33,743 nucleotides of DNA, taken from contig CAIWFH010000004.1 in the NCBI GenBank assembly GCA_903911925.1, positions 1-33,743 of the forward strand. Direction: 5' to 3'. Each line of letters begins with the position of its first letter. Positions within the stretch are counted from its first letter, which is position 1. The DNA is from an uncultured Acidobacteriaceae bacterium (GTDB taxonomy: Bacteria; Acidobacteriota; Terriglobia; Terriglobales; Acidobacteriaceae). Positions 15,749 through 24,769 of this stretch are shown piece by piece. The notes beneath the pieces were generated by a model. The model saw only the letters and a program-made list of their open reading frames with translations. It searched no databases and was not told the origin of the DNA. The position numbers were made by a program, and so were the translations under genes.

Positions 15749-15770
15749 TGCGTCTCTCCGATTCAATCTG

Positions 15771-16823
15771 TTAGCGGTTGTACTTGGCCCCGCCCGGATG
15801 ATTCGAGCCATGGACCTGGGAATGGCATTGTAAACATGACTTGCCATTGGCCTGATCGGTGGGGCTCTGGGCTCCCAGCGGTATGGCCCCGTTTCCGGTC
15901 ACAAAGGCGCCGTTGGGCAAGTTCGCACCGCTGTAGAGACCCTTGGCGTGGTCGCTCGTGTGACAGTTCTGGCACAGCATGGGTGGGCGCGTCTTCAACA
16001 ACGACATCACATTCGAACCGTGCGGGGAGTGGCAGTTGGTGCAATCCTCAACAACCGGGGCGTGCTCCCACAAAAAGGGGCCGCGCTTCTCGGCATGGCA
16101 TGTGTAGCAGGTCTCGGTGATCGTGTTCTTCACCATCAGCCGCGGCCCGGTGGATCCGTGCGGGTTGTGGCAGTCGGAGCAGGAGACTTTACCTTCGAGA
16201 ATGGGATGCCTTGAGAAGCGATGAAACTGGGCCCGCTCATTCTGGTGGCACTGGAAGCACACTTCCGGCTGGGTAAGCTTGTTCAGCACCTTCTGATCAT
16301 TGGTGTGGAGCTCATGGCAATCGGCGCACGCGACTCCGTGCGACTCGTGTTGGCTACCCGACCAATGCGTCCGCGGAAGAACGCTCGACTCATGGCACGC
16401 GAGGCACGTCTCGTTCCTTGCGTCTACTGAAGACAAATGCTTCGACTTCGCCCCGAAGACCACATCGGGCGATTTGGTCGGATTCCCCTGGTGCTCCACG
16501 CTCTCCCCGTGGCAGCCCTGACAGCCCGGTGTGCGCGAGTCACCTTTCACGCCGTGCTTGGTCTGGTAGATCGCAAGCACATGACCGCTGGCTTCGTTGT
16601 GACAGAGGGTGCATTTCTTGTCACCCTCAAGTGACCGGTCAACCTCGGCCGTCATGGGCACCCCCCGGACAAGGTCTGCACGAGTGGGCGGTGATTTCAG
16701 AGCCGGTGCTGTGGCCTGCGAATCGGAAGGCTTTACTGGTTGTTCCGCAGCATGAACACCGGATGAGCCAATTGTCATCATGAGTCCAACGGCAAAGAGA
16801 TGTGGCAGTAAGCGGCGCATCAT
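15771..16823 (-). CDS. MtrA/DmsE-family periplasmic decaheme cytochrome c
   Basis: This 350-residue protein has a signal peptide (LLPHLFAVGLMMTIGSSGVHA) and exactly ten CXXCH haem sites, in order CTLCH, CQGCH, CLACH, CADCH, CFQCH, CSDCH, CYTCH, CTNCH, CQNCH and CLQCH. The length, haem count and repeated CHNPHGS and CHSPHGS blocks are those of MtrA, PioA and DmsE. These proteins form the haem wire inserted into the MtrB barrel. Start ATG at 16823 has AAGGTGG five bases upstream; a second ATG follows directly. It is the first gene of the operon and is followed by its barrel partner, as in known conduits. Electron flow could be outward (metal reduction) or inward (iron oxidation). Confidence 0.95.
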   Translation of the reverse strand: MMRRLLPHLFAVGLMMTIGSSGVHAAEQPVKPSDSQATAPALKSPPTRADLVRGVPMTAEVDRSLEGDKKCTLCHNEASGHVLAIYQTKHGVKGDSRTPGCQGCHGESVEHQGNPTKSPDVVFGAKSKHLSSVDARNETCLACHESSVLPRTHWSGSQHESHGVACADCHELHTNDQKVLNKLTQPEVCFQCHQNERAQFHRFSRHPILEGKVSCSDCHNPHGSTGPRLMVKNTITETCYTCHAEKRGPFLWEHAPVVEDCTNCHSPHGSNVMSLLKTRPPMLCQNCHTSDHAKGLYSGANLPNGAFVTGNGAIPLGAQSPTDQANGKSCLQCHSQVHGSNHPGGAKYNR

Positions 16824-16939
16824 AAGGTCCACCTTTTGGGGACAGTTCCCCCCGCGTACAGCGGTGACCAAGGCCGTTCCGCTGCATCGTTATTCTTTGT
16901 TTTGCATCATTGGCACTACTGAGCCTGATGGTACGTTTG

Positions 16940-17010
16940 TTTTAACCCGCGCACTTTTGCTCGATGTCAACAAGCAAGTAAAGCTTTGTAAGGGGCTTGT
17001 AAAGTTCTGC
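16940..17010 (-). promoter_or_regulatory. Promoter and phased activator repeats of the electron-transfer operon
   Basis: On the minus strand a perfect TTGACA lies at 16970-16965, with a weak GTTAAA-like -10 about 18 bp downstream. Just upstream of the -35 are three direct repeats, written on the plus strand as GTAAAG (16978), GTAAGG (16988) and GTAAAG (16999), 10 and 11 bp apart. Helically phased direct repeats touching a -35 are the usual site for OmpR/PhoB-type response regulators. The 5' leader would be about 110 nt. The rest of 16824-17305 has no credible gene. Confidence 0.5.
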
Positions 17011-17235
17011 TGACTTCTCTCGGCGTCCATATGCATACACTTACGATGTGAACAGACCGGGGGCAAGCGTTTTATCCAAACCTTTTCAAGAAACAAGCCA
17101 TCGGGAAACCGGCTGTCAATCCCCCGCAGGTCCGCGATCAACGAGGGGATGACAATCTCATTTGAAGTATGGAGTGTCTCAATGGACCGTCAGTTCGTCC
17201 GCAGCAGCAGGTCAGCGATCAATCGCGCTGAACTG

Positions 17236-17265
17236 TGCCCCTGCCTTCGTGCCTGGTGCAGGGCA
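17236..17265 (-). terminator. Hairpin after the first TonB receptor gene
   Basis: TGCCCCTGC (17236-17244) and GCAGGGCA (17258-17265) can pair with one bulged base around a 13-nt loop, 41 bp beyond the receptor stop. There is no T run. It would separate the receptor gene from the operon promoter downstream. Confidence 0.3.
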
Positions 17266-17305
17266 GTTCCTCTCGGTCCGCTTCGCCTCCGCGCATGCTT
17301 GCTTC

Positions 17306-20300
17306 TCAAAAGCGGTAGCGCACAGCGAGTTGCATCAGCCGCGGTGGCATGGCGCTGACGGCCTGACCGAAGTTCCCGCTGGAGATGTTGCCCTGAACTG
17401 AGGCCGCCCCGAAAAACTGCGCATGGTTTGCCACGTTGAATGCCTCGATACGAAACTCCAGAGCGCGATTGTCTTTCACCAGAAAACTCCGCGAGAGCGT
17501 TGCGTCAATGCTTTCCAGGCCGGGCCCTGAGAAGAACCTCCGCCGCGCATTTCCCATCGTGCCCAACGCAGGCAAAGTGAATTGGCTCGCATCGAAGATT
17601 GCATTTCCTCCGCGCGGATTCGTTTTCAGATTTAGCGAGTAGCCGCTCCATGCCGGCGTATCCACACCGTTATTGTTGATGCCGTTTGGAATCGTGCCTA
17701 GAAGCGAGGTGTCGTTGTTGTTGAAGAGCGTTACCGGCAGACCCGAAGTAATGCGGACAATTCCGGCCACAGCCCATCCTGAGGTAAACCAGTTGAGTCT
17801 CTCCTTGTGCGCAAGTTTGGGAATCTCGTAGTGGAAACTCGCCACTAGGTTGTTGCGCAAATCAAATGAAGAAAGTCCCCGGCTCAGTGCTGAGTTCACA
17901 GGGTTAACCGGTTCGGGGAGTCCCGAGGACTGGTCAATCGATTTGCTGAATGTATAGCTTGCCAGCAGATCCAGACCATGAGATCGATGGTTCAGCGTCG
18001 CCTCCAACGCGTTGTAGTTTGCGTTCGCAATAGTCCTCTGCAATTCGACGCTGCCGAACGCTGGACCGAACTGTGTGCGCGCGGCCTGCTCGTTGAATGG
18101 ACCGCAAATATCCAGGCCAAGACCCAGGCACAACGAAGGATCGGCAGGGTTGATCTCTTCCAGAACCAGCAGATGATGCGATGACGTGCCCACGTAACTG
18201 ATTGTGGCAAGCGTCGCGCTGCCGATCTGACGCTCGATGCTCGCCATCCAGTGCTCGGCATAAGGCGTCACATCGCGCGGATCAACCGCGGGAATACCCA
18301 CCAGCGGCTCGAACTGGCTCCAATTCACATTGGAGTTTGGATTCGACCGGCTCGCGCCATAGGCCACGTTTTGCAGCGGGAACCGCTGTCCCGCATTCGC
18401 GCCCGTAGCCGCAACGGTGAAAGGAGATTCAAACATCGGCGGAGCTGCAGATGTATAAGTGTATCCATACGGCGGATTCGCACTCATGATTCCTGCCGAT
18501 AGCCCTTCGTAAGCCGTGTAGAAGATTCCATACCCCAGCCGTACGCTCGTTTGCCCCGCATCGCCTGTAAGCCAATGCAGTCCTGTTGCTGTCACATGCG
18601 GAGACCAGTCAATCCCCATCCTCGGCGCAAAGTTGTTGCGTGCGCCTGCAAGCGAACTCGGCACGCCCGTATCCCCCGGAAAAACCAACCCCAGTGGCGC
18701 GCCCGGAAACACCTCCGACTGCTGACCTTTCACCATCGTTTGCAGCTGATTGAATTCCTCGCGCCAGGGGCGGATGCGGTCCCAGCGCACGCCGTAGTTC
18801 ATCGTCAAACGGCTGCTCGCCTTCCAGCTATCCTGCGCAAACGCCGCCATATATAGGTTGCGGTTGTAGAAACTGCGCGCCTGTCCTTGCGTGTAGCTCG
18901 AAGGCGAACCAATCAGGAAGTCGGCAAAATCCAGCCCCGTCTCCGATCCGTTGAAAGCGAAGCTCCCGTTAAAGATCACGTCGGGATGAGTGTTGATCTG
19001 ATTCGAATGAATCTCGCCGCCGGCCTTGAGTCCGTGTGTGCCCGCAATGCGCGAGAACGATTCGCTCGCTTCGTAAATGTTCTCAGCCTGCACAATGGCT
19101 GTCGTGTCCACGCCCATTGTGAAATCGTTGAAGGCGACATTCTCAATGCCCTCTGTGCTCGGCTTGAGTGGCACGATGTCTGAGAATCCCTGCGACGCCA
19201 GCGTCGGCCCTACCCCGCCCCGCGGCTGACCCACGGAGTTCGCATTGCGCATATAGCTCAGGTGAAATTCGTTCAGTGTCGCCGCGCCAAAGGTGGCCGT
19301 GTGGCTGATGCTTGCCAGTTGTGCTCGGCCTCCACTGGCAGCGTCAAATCCCGGAACACTCGCTCCGCCGGTACCGGTGGGATATGGATTGTCCAGCGAG
19401 TAGTTGTCCAGAAAGTAGTATGCCGTTAGTGTTCCCCGGCCAAGTGTCCAGTCCATGCGCAGCGCGCCCTTGTCATCGCTCAGCGTCTGCGCTTCGGCCG
19501 ATGTTGCAAACAGGGCTGCGCCCGCATTGGGCATCGGAATTGAGTTCAATAATTGAACGGCAGGCGCCGACCAGGCAGCCTGCGGAATCTGCCCGCCGGC
19601 AAATACATCCGAGTAAGCCTCGCCCGCCGTAACAGTCTCGCCCAGTCGAGCAGTGAGCAGCGCGGCACGGTAGTTCCCATTCACCCTGCCCGTCAGAGAA
19701 CCGGCGTCAAACTCTCCGCCGCGCTCTGCGACTGAGGGAACAGAGATTTGCCCGGTGTCGATTCCTTCTGTCAGCCGTGTCCCCTGGTAATCGGCAAACA
19801 GCATCACCCCACGGTAAAAGGGCTCCCCTCCCAATGTTCCCCCGAACTGGTTCTGGCGATAAGCGGCCCGGTCTTTCGAGAAATAATTGCGCGCGTCCAA
19901 TTCCGTGTTGCGCAGAAACTCAAAGGCCGAGCCGTGTATCTGCGAAGCGCCCGGCTTGGTGGTCACCAATACCTGGCCGCCGCTGGAGTTGCCATATTCT
20001 GCATCGAAGTTGCTGGTCAGCACGCGAAAGCTCTCGATCGAGTCGAGATTCGGCACAATCGACGTGCCCATATTCACGTCTTCTTCCACATCGCTGCCGT
20101 TTACCCTGAAGCCGTTCGAAGCTTCGCGCTGCCCGCTGATAGAGAGGTTGCCTGGGTTCGCATCTCCCGAGGGAGGCGTCGATGCCACTCCCGTCATGAT
20201 CACTGCGCCGGGTTGCGCCGTGCTCGCCGGGACAATTCCGGGTTGCACCGCCATTAGATCGGTGAAACTCCGCCCGTTGACCGGCACGCTTTCAATTCTT

Positions 20301-20719
20301 TTGGCGTCGAGCGTTTCGCCCAATTGAGTGCTGGTCGTCTCCGCCACCAGGGCGTTGGCGGTCACTTCCACCGTTTCACTCAGTTCGGCAACCTCCAGAG
20401 TCAAATCCAGATTTGCCTCCGGCGCCTCCGCAGACAGCACTGTCTGCGCGTGGAGCGGCTTGAACCCCTCCATGGCGATCTCCACCTTATAGGTGTCAGC
20501 ATCTGGCGCTTCCATCTGAAACTGTCCCTGCTCGTCCGTCACGCCCTCAAGAATTTTTCCGGAGGAGGTCTTGCTGACCACGATATGAGCGTTGCTGATT
20601 CGTGCGCCGCTGGCATCATGCACAGTGCCCGAGACCTTAAACACTTGATCTCCCAGGCTGGCCGACGCAGAAAGTAAGAGAAGAAGTGCGGGAAATATAA
20701 CAAAATGAATGTTTTTCAA
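17306..20719 (-). CDS. TonB-dependent receptor, Oar-like with carboxypeptidase-regulatory domain
   Basis: This outer-membrane protein of about 1137 residues has a signal peptide (VIFPALLLLLSASASLG). A carboxypeptidase-regulatory-like beta-sandwich follows (about 30-110, VSGTVHDASGARISNAHIVV). The plug comes next (about 115-280, with NGRSFTDLMAVQPG and LDSIESFRVLTSNFDAEYG), and then a large barrel ending in an aromatic residue (MQLAVRYRF). Such receptors take up large ligands using TonB energy and are expanded in Acidobacteriota; the ligand is unknown. The frame is open from a TTG at 20731, but GGAG overlaps that codon and is spaced for the TTG at 20719 (or GTG at 20722). It follows the M19 dipeptidase by about 200 bp, so a shared peptide-related role is only a guess. 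Confidence 0.88.
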   Translation of the reverse strand: MKNIHFVIFPALLLLLSASASLGDQVFKVSGTVHDASGARISNAHIVVSKTSSGKILEGVTDEQGQFQMEAPDADTYKVEIAMEGFKPLHAQTVLSAEAPEANLDLTLEVAELSETVEVTANALVAETTSTQLGETLDAKRIESVPVNGRSFTDLMAVQPGIVPASTAQPGAVIMTGVASTPPSGDANPGNLSISGQREASNGFRVNGSDVEEDVNMGTSIVPNLDSIESFRVLTSNFDAEYGNSSGGQVLVTTKPGASQIHGSAFEFLRNTELDARNYFSKDRAAYRQNQFGGTLGGEPFYRGVMLFADYQGTRLTEGIDTGQISVPSVAERGGEFDAGSLTGRVNGNYRAALLTARLGETVTAGEAYSDVFAGGQIPQAAWSAPAVQLLNSIPMPNAGAALFATSAEAQTLSDDKGALRMDWTLGRGTLTAYYFLDNYSLDNPYPTGTGGASVPGFDAASGGRAQLASISHTATFGAATLNEFHLSYMRNANSVGQPRGGVGPTLASQGFSDIVPLKPSTEGIENVAFNDFTMGVDTTAIVQAENIYEASESFSRIAGTHGLKAGGEIHSNQINTHPDVIFNGSFAFNGSETGLDFADFLIGSPSSYTQGQARSFYNRNLYMAAFAQDSWKASSRLTMNYGVRWDRIRPWREEFNQLQTMVKGQQSEVFPGAPLGLVFPGDTGVPSSLAGARNNFAPRMGIDWSPHVTATGLHWLTGDAGQTSVRLGYGIFYTAYEGLSAGIMSANPPYGYTYTSAAPPMFESPFTVAATGANAGQRFPLQNVAYGASRSNPNSNVNWSQFEPLVGIPAVDPRDVTPYAEHWMASIERQIGSATLATISYVGTSSHHLLVLEEINPADPSLCLGLGLDICGPFNEQAARTQFGPAFGSVELQRTIANANYNALEATLNHRSHGLDLLASYTFSKSIDQSSGLPEPVNPVNSALSRGLSSFDLRNNLVASFHYEIPKLAHKERLNWFTSGWAVAGIVRITSGLPVTLFNNNDTSLLGTIPNGINNNGVDTPAWSGYSLNLKTNPRGGNAIFDASQFTLPALGTMGNARRRFFSGPGLESIDATLSRSFLVKDNRALEFRIEAFNVANHAQFFGAASVQGNISSGNFGQAVSAMPPRLMQLAVRYRF

Positions 20720-20929
20720 CACTTGCTCCAAGCTTGATCAAGGTTCCAAATTTACGGCGCAAGTCTCCCGTGTCCGCGCAAAGCGCGAAGTTGGGAAAAA
20801 CACATTGCAATATCCGACAAATTTAGTCTTCATTTAATATACGACTATTTAGGTCCTAGTTTCAAGTCGCCAAAAATCCCGCCTTGAACTGCTCTCTCGA
20901 GTTGAACTCGATCACCTCTCTCGGAAAAA

Positions 20930-22096
20930 TCAGCCGCGGCCGTCTGTAACCTTGCCGAAGACGCGGCAGAAATTCCCGCCCTCGACTTTGCCGATCTCGC
21001 CCGGTGTAAAGCCCTGCAGCAGCATCTCTCCCGCAACTTCGTTGAAAAATCCCCCCGTCAGGCCCGGCCACGCCTTGTTCGTGCCTTGCCCAACTCGCAC
21101 GGACAGCAGATCCGTGTCGCTGCCGATGCCAACGTGGTCGATACCCACTGCGTCCGCCATCGCCTTGATGCTCCCCACAAACTCCTTAAGCGAGTCGGTC
21201 AGGTGAGTCCACACGCCAATCACGCCTCCGGTCTCGGCCACCACCTTCGCATGTTCCCTGCCGATCAGCCGCGGCTTCATCATCTCGAACGTTTTGGGAT
21301 TCTTGCCAGTCCAGCTATCGAGACTCGTATGCGACACAATGAACGGATGCTTGGCCACCTTCAATGCGCCCAGCACCGTCTCATGACTGGCGTGCGCCAG
21401 GTCAACCACGATGCCCAGACGGTTACACTCTTTGATGACCTCGGCGCCGAAAGCCGTCAACCCGCCAAGGTGCGCGGGGTTGGTGTTTGTGTCGCCCAGC
21501 GGCGCCACCATGTCGTCTTTGTCGTGAAGCAGTTGAAGGTGCCGCAGGCCGCGCTTGTAGACCTCTTCAATGCGATCCAGATGCCCCTCGATGAAGTGTG
21601 CCCCTTCCACGGTCTGAACGATTGTCGGCTGACTATGCGCGTGCGCTGCACGCAGGTCATTCATATTCAGTGCGCGGCGGATGTGTCCCTTTTCCAGCTC
21701 CGCGTCTATGGCCGAAAGCCAGCTGAGAAGATTATCCCGCGCGTCGCCGGGCTTCTTGTTCGGCGCGAAGTCCATCACGAAGCTCGCGCAAGCCGCAGTG
21801 AGTCCGGATTCTTTGATCTCCTCCGCGATCGATAGTTCGGGAGCCGGCGGCTGCTCATCCTTGCGTGGTGCCTGGTCATGCCATGGATGTGGTTCCGTCC
21901 CCGCGGGATAAACGTGGTTGTGCATGTCGATGCCAATTGCCCCGGAAATGACGCGCGCTGTGCGCGCGTCAACCCCTTCGCCAGCCGCATTCAACTCTGC
22001 CGGACCCAGGAGCATGGCGCCGCCCGCGCCGGCCGCAGTTGTCAAAAACTCTCGTCGCGAAAGAATGGGAAGTTGTTTTTTCGACATAGAATTCAT
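20930..22096 (-). CDS. Tat-exported membrane dipeptidase, peptidase family M19
   Basis: This 388-residue protein has a Tat signal (SRREFLTTAAGAGGAML). The M19 fold is shown by GIDMHNHV, the bridging-glutamate motif VEGAHF, the metal histidines in DLAHAS and VSHTS, GIGSDTD and the C-terminal GGNFCRVF. M19 enzymes are binuclear zinc dipeptidases that cleave dipeptides, including D-amino acid forms. The canonical first motif is HxD (HND in renal dipeptidase); here it reads HNH, so one metal ligand would be changed from Asp to His. Start ATG at 22096 has AGGTGA six to seven bases upstream. It is divergent from the GH3 gene. Confidence 0.9.
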   Translation of the reverse strand: MNSMSKKQLPILSRREFLTTAAGAGGAMLLGPAELNAAGEGVDARTARVISGAIGIDMHNHVYPAGTEPHPWHDQAPRKDEQPPAPELSIAEEIKESGLTAACASFVMDFAPNKKPGDARDNLLSWLSAIDAELEKGHIRRALNMNDLRAAHAHSQPTIVQTVEGAHFIEGHLDRIEEVYKRGLRHLQLLHDKDDMVAPLGDTNTNPAHLGGLTAFGAEVIKECNRLGIVVDLAHASHETVLGALKVAKHPFIVSHTSLDSWTGKNPKTFEMMKPRLIGREHAKVVAETGGVIGVWTHLTDSLKEFVGSIKAMADAVGIDHVGIGSDTDLLSVRVGQGTNKAWPGLTGGFFNEVAGEMLLQGFTPGEIGKVEGGNFCRVFGKVTDGRG

Positions 22097-22277
22097 AGTA
22101 GATCACCTGTCCTCGCTGGCACATGCCCGCAATGTCTTTTCCTTGCCATCGCACCAGAAACAGCGCATGCCCGGCCTCGCAAAGACCGCCACCACTTTCA
22201 TGAGTCTTTCGATCTTGAATTGCCGTCACTTCGAGCAGAGTTCCGTCTGCAATCGCTCATCAAAAATGGAGACAAAC

Positions 22278-24551
22278 GTGATTCAGCCAGTATCAATCCG
22301 CACCCGCATGGGTGCCTTAGTCCTTTCCGCCATCATTCTGGCGGCTCCAATCACGTTCGCCCAGTTTCCGGGAGTACCCGAAGCAAAGCACTACCCTTGG
22401 TCTGACACCACTCTGTCGCCCGATGCGCGTGCCGATATGGTCATGAAGGAACTCACGCTTGAGGAGAAGATCTCCCTCTTGCATGGTCAGCGCTCCGCTC
22501 CCAATTCCACGGGACCAACTGAATCCAACGGCGGCGCTGGTTATTCCATCTCCATTCCCCACGTTGGCATCCCCGCCATTCAGATGGCTGACTCGGCCTA
22601 CGGAGTCACGCGCGGCGCTGCTTCTGGACGCTATTCCACCGCTCTCCCCAATAACCTTGCCGCCGCCTCTTCCTGGGACCCGCAGGCAGCCTTTGAATAT
22701 GGCGCTCTGATCGGTCGAGAGTTGCGCCAGCAGGGCTATGGCATGTCGCTCGGTGGGGGCGTCAACCTGCCTCGTGAGCCGCGCAACGGCCGCACCTTTG
22801 AGTACCAGGGCGAAGACCCGCTTCTCGCCGGTACGCTGGTCGGCAATTTCGTCAAGGGCGTGCAGTCGCAGCACGTAATCGGCGACCTCAAGCACTATGC
22901 CATCAACGACCAGGAGAGCGGCCGCAACGCCGTCAACGCCAATATCGACAAGCGTTCCATGCGCGAAACTGACCTGCTCGCCTTCGAAATCGCCCTCAAA
23001 ATCTCTGATGCCGGCGCCTTCATGTGCTCCTACAACCGGGTCAACGGCGATTATGCCTGCGAGAACAGTTACCTGCTCAACGAAATCCTGAGGAAAGATT
23101 TTCATTTCAAGGGTTTCGTACTCTCCGATTGGGGTGGAACCCACTCCACTGCCAAGGCCTCGCACGCCGGCCTCGACCAGGAGCAGCCGGGAATGACCTT
23201 CTTTGGCGAGGCGCTCCAAAAGGCTGTCGAAGCCGGAGATATCTCCCAGGATGAGCTCAACGACCACGTCCATCGCATCCTGCGAACCATCTTTGCCTCC
23301 GGGCTTTTTGACAACCCGGTGGTCAAGCAGGTCCCGGACATCGAAGCCGGTTACGCCCTGGCACAGAGACTCGCCGAGAAATGCATCGTTCTGCTCAAGA
23401 ACGAACACGGCATTCTTCCGCTGGAGCAAGCTCATGTGCATTCCGTGGTCTTGATTGGCGGCCACGCCGCCGTCGGTGTGATCACCGGCGGCGGGTCCGC
23501 GCAAGTCGATGCACCGGGAGGCTCCGTTGTTCCGCTTCCGCCTCCTTTGCCGGGTGCCTCTGCCATGGCAAATTTCTTCAGGCGTCAGGTTTGGCTGCCC
23601 AGTTCTCCCCTGCGCGCCCTGGCCGCCGGGCTGCCTTCGAGCAAGGTCACTTACGTCTCTGGCGACGATCTTGCCTCCGCCGCCTCCGCCGCCAAATCCG
23701 CTGACGTTGCTATCGTCTTTGCCTGGCAGCATGAGTCCGAAGGAATGGACCTCAAGTCGCTCGACCTCAGCGACGACCAGAACAAGCTGATTGAGGCTGT
23801 AGCCGCCGCCAATCCAAAGACAATCGTCGTTCTTGAGACCGGCAGCCCGGCCACCATGCCCTGGATCGAAAAGGTCGCGGGAGTCGTCGAAGCCTGGTAT
23901 CCCGGAATCCGCGGTGCAGAGGCTCTGGCCAACCTGCTCACCGGCGAAGTGAATCCCAGCGGCAAACTGGCCATCACTTTCCCCAAAAGCGATGCCGATC
24001 TGCCTCATCCCACACTTGTTTTGCCCCCGCCCGCCTCAGCGCCCGTGCGCCCGGCAGCCGGTGCAGATATCTCCAGCTACATGGCCTTGATGGCCAAGGG
24101 CCTCCCGCCATTTGAAACCTATTACGACGAAAAACTGAAGGTCGGATACAAGTGGTACGACGCCGAGAAGAAGCCGGTCCTCTTCCCCTTCGGCTTCGGC
24201 CTCTCTTACACCACCTATTCGTACTCCGGGCTTCAAGTAAAGGACGGCGATCAACTCACCGTCTCCTTCACCGTCAAGAACACAGGCAAGCGCGCCGGAA
24301 CTGAGATCGCACAGGTCTACGCCGCACTGCCCGACTCAGCCGGCGAGCCCCCAAAGCGCCTTATCGGTTGGGCTCGCGTCGATTTGGCAGCCGGCGAGTC
24401 AAAGGTAGTCGCCATCCCGGTTGATCGTGATCGCCTTACCATCTTTGATGAAGCGGCCGATGGATTCAAGTTAGTTCCCGGCAGCTACACCGTCATGGCC
24501 GGCGGCTCCTCGCAGGATCTCTCGCTCCATCAGCAGCTGACACTGCAATAA
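22278..24551 (+). CDS. Secreted glycoside hydrolase family 3 (beta-glycosidase)
   Basis: This exported protein of about 757 residues has a signal peptide (ALVLSAIILAAPITFAQ). The N-terminal GH3 barrel contains REPRNGRTFEYQGEDP and the KHYAINDQESGRN substrate loop, with the nucleophile D284 in LSDWGGTHST. The second alpha/beta domain follows, with a likely acid/base glutamate in HESEGMD. A fibronectin-III-like domain lies near the C-terminus (GFGLSYTTYSYS onward). GH3 enzymes release terminal beta-linked glucose, xylose or similar sugars; exact specificity is unclear. GTG at 22278 is preferred because GGAG lies six bases upstream; ATG at 22266 has no ribosome site. The frame extends far upstream over the divergent dipeptidase start without family features. 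Confidence 0.92.
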   Translation: MIQPVSIRTRMGALVLSAIILAAPITFAQFPGVPEAKHYPWSDTTLSPDARADMVMKELTLEEKISLLHGQRSAPNSTGPTESNGGAGYSISIPHVGIPAIQMADSAYGVTRGAASGRYSTALPNNLAAASSWDPQAAFEYGALIGRELRQQGYGMSLGGGVNLPREPRNGRTFEYQGEDPLLAGTLVGNFVKGVQSQHVIGDLKHYAINDQESGRNAVNANIDKRSMRETDLLAFEIALKISDAGAFMCSYNRVNGDYACENSYLLNEILRKDFHFKGFVLSDWGGTHSTAKASHAGLDQEQPGMTFFGEALQKAVEAGDISQDELNDHVHRILRTIFASGLFDNPVVKQVPDIEAGYALAQRLAEKCIVLLKNEHGILPLEQAHVHSVVLIGGHAAVGVITGGGSAQVDAPGGSVVPLPPPLPGASAMANFFRRQVWLPSSPLRALAAGLPSSKVTYVSGDDLASAASAAKSADVAIVFAWQHESEGMDLKSLDLSDDQNKLIEAVAAANPKTIVVLETGSPATMPWIEKVAGVVEAWYPGIRGAEALANLLTGEVNPSGKLAITFPKSDADLPHPTLVLPPPASAPVRPAAGADISSYMALMAKGLPPFETYYDEKLKVGYKWYDAEKKPVLFPFGFGLSYTTYSYSGLQVKDGDQLTVSFTVKNTGKRAGTEIAQVYAALPDSAGEPPKRLIGWARVDLAAGESKVVAIPVDRDRLTIFDEAADGFKLVPGSYTVMAGGSSQDLSLHQQLTLQ

Positions 24552-24575
24552 ATTGCCGTCATGACGATCACCGCC

Positions 24576-24633
24576 ATCCTGAGCGAAAGGGGCCCCAAGC
24601 GTTTTCCAGCTTGGGGGTGGCGAGCCGAAGGAT
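24576..24633. repeat. Hairpin repeat/terminator between GH3 and CRTAC1 genes
   Basis: An inner perfect stem CCCCAAGC (24593-24600) and GCTTGGGG (24609-24616) is enclosed by ATCCT (24576-24580) and AGGAT (24629-24633). It lies 25 bp after the GH3 stop in a convergent gap (24552-24769). The outer sequence (ATCCTGAGCGAA ... GCCGAAGGATCTGCAG) resembles a dispersed palindromic repeat that I recall from acidobacterial genomes. It can also serve as a bidirectional terminator. Confidence 0.5.
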
Positions 24634-24769
24634 CTGCAGTTGTCTTTGAAACAACTTCTACCGCGCCACACTGGAGTGATGCGAGATCCGCTTGAAACAT
24701 CCAACTCCGCAGGAGATCTAGAGCATACAACCCGCCCGCAACCTGCCGGCGAAAGCCCGCAGCCCGCGA

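Noticed and set aside
16890..17141. 83-codon minus-strand frame upstream of the decaheme gene
   Set aside because: It contains the TTGACA box and the phased repeats and has no signal peptide or motif.
17978..18184. Short plus-strand frames across the TonB receptor genes
   Set aside because: All are antisense shadows of the two receptor genes, with no ribosome sites or domains.
22317..24008. 563-codon open frame on the minus strand
   Set aside because: It lies entirely antisense to the GH3 gene, shows no domain pattern, and is a by-product of the codon bias of the real gene.
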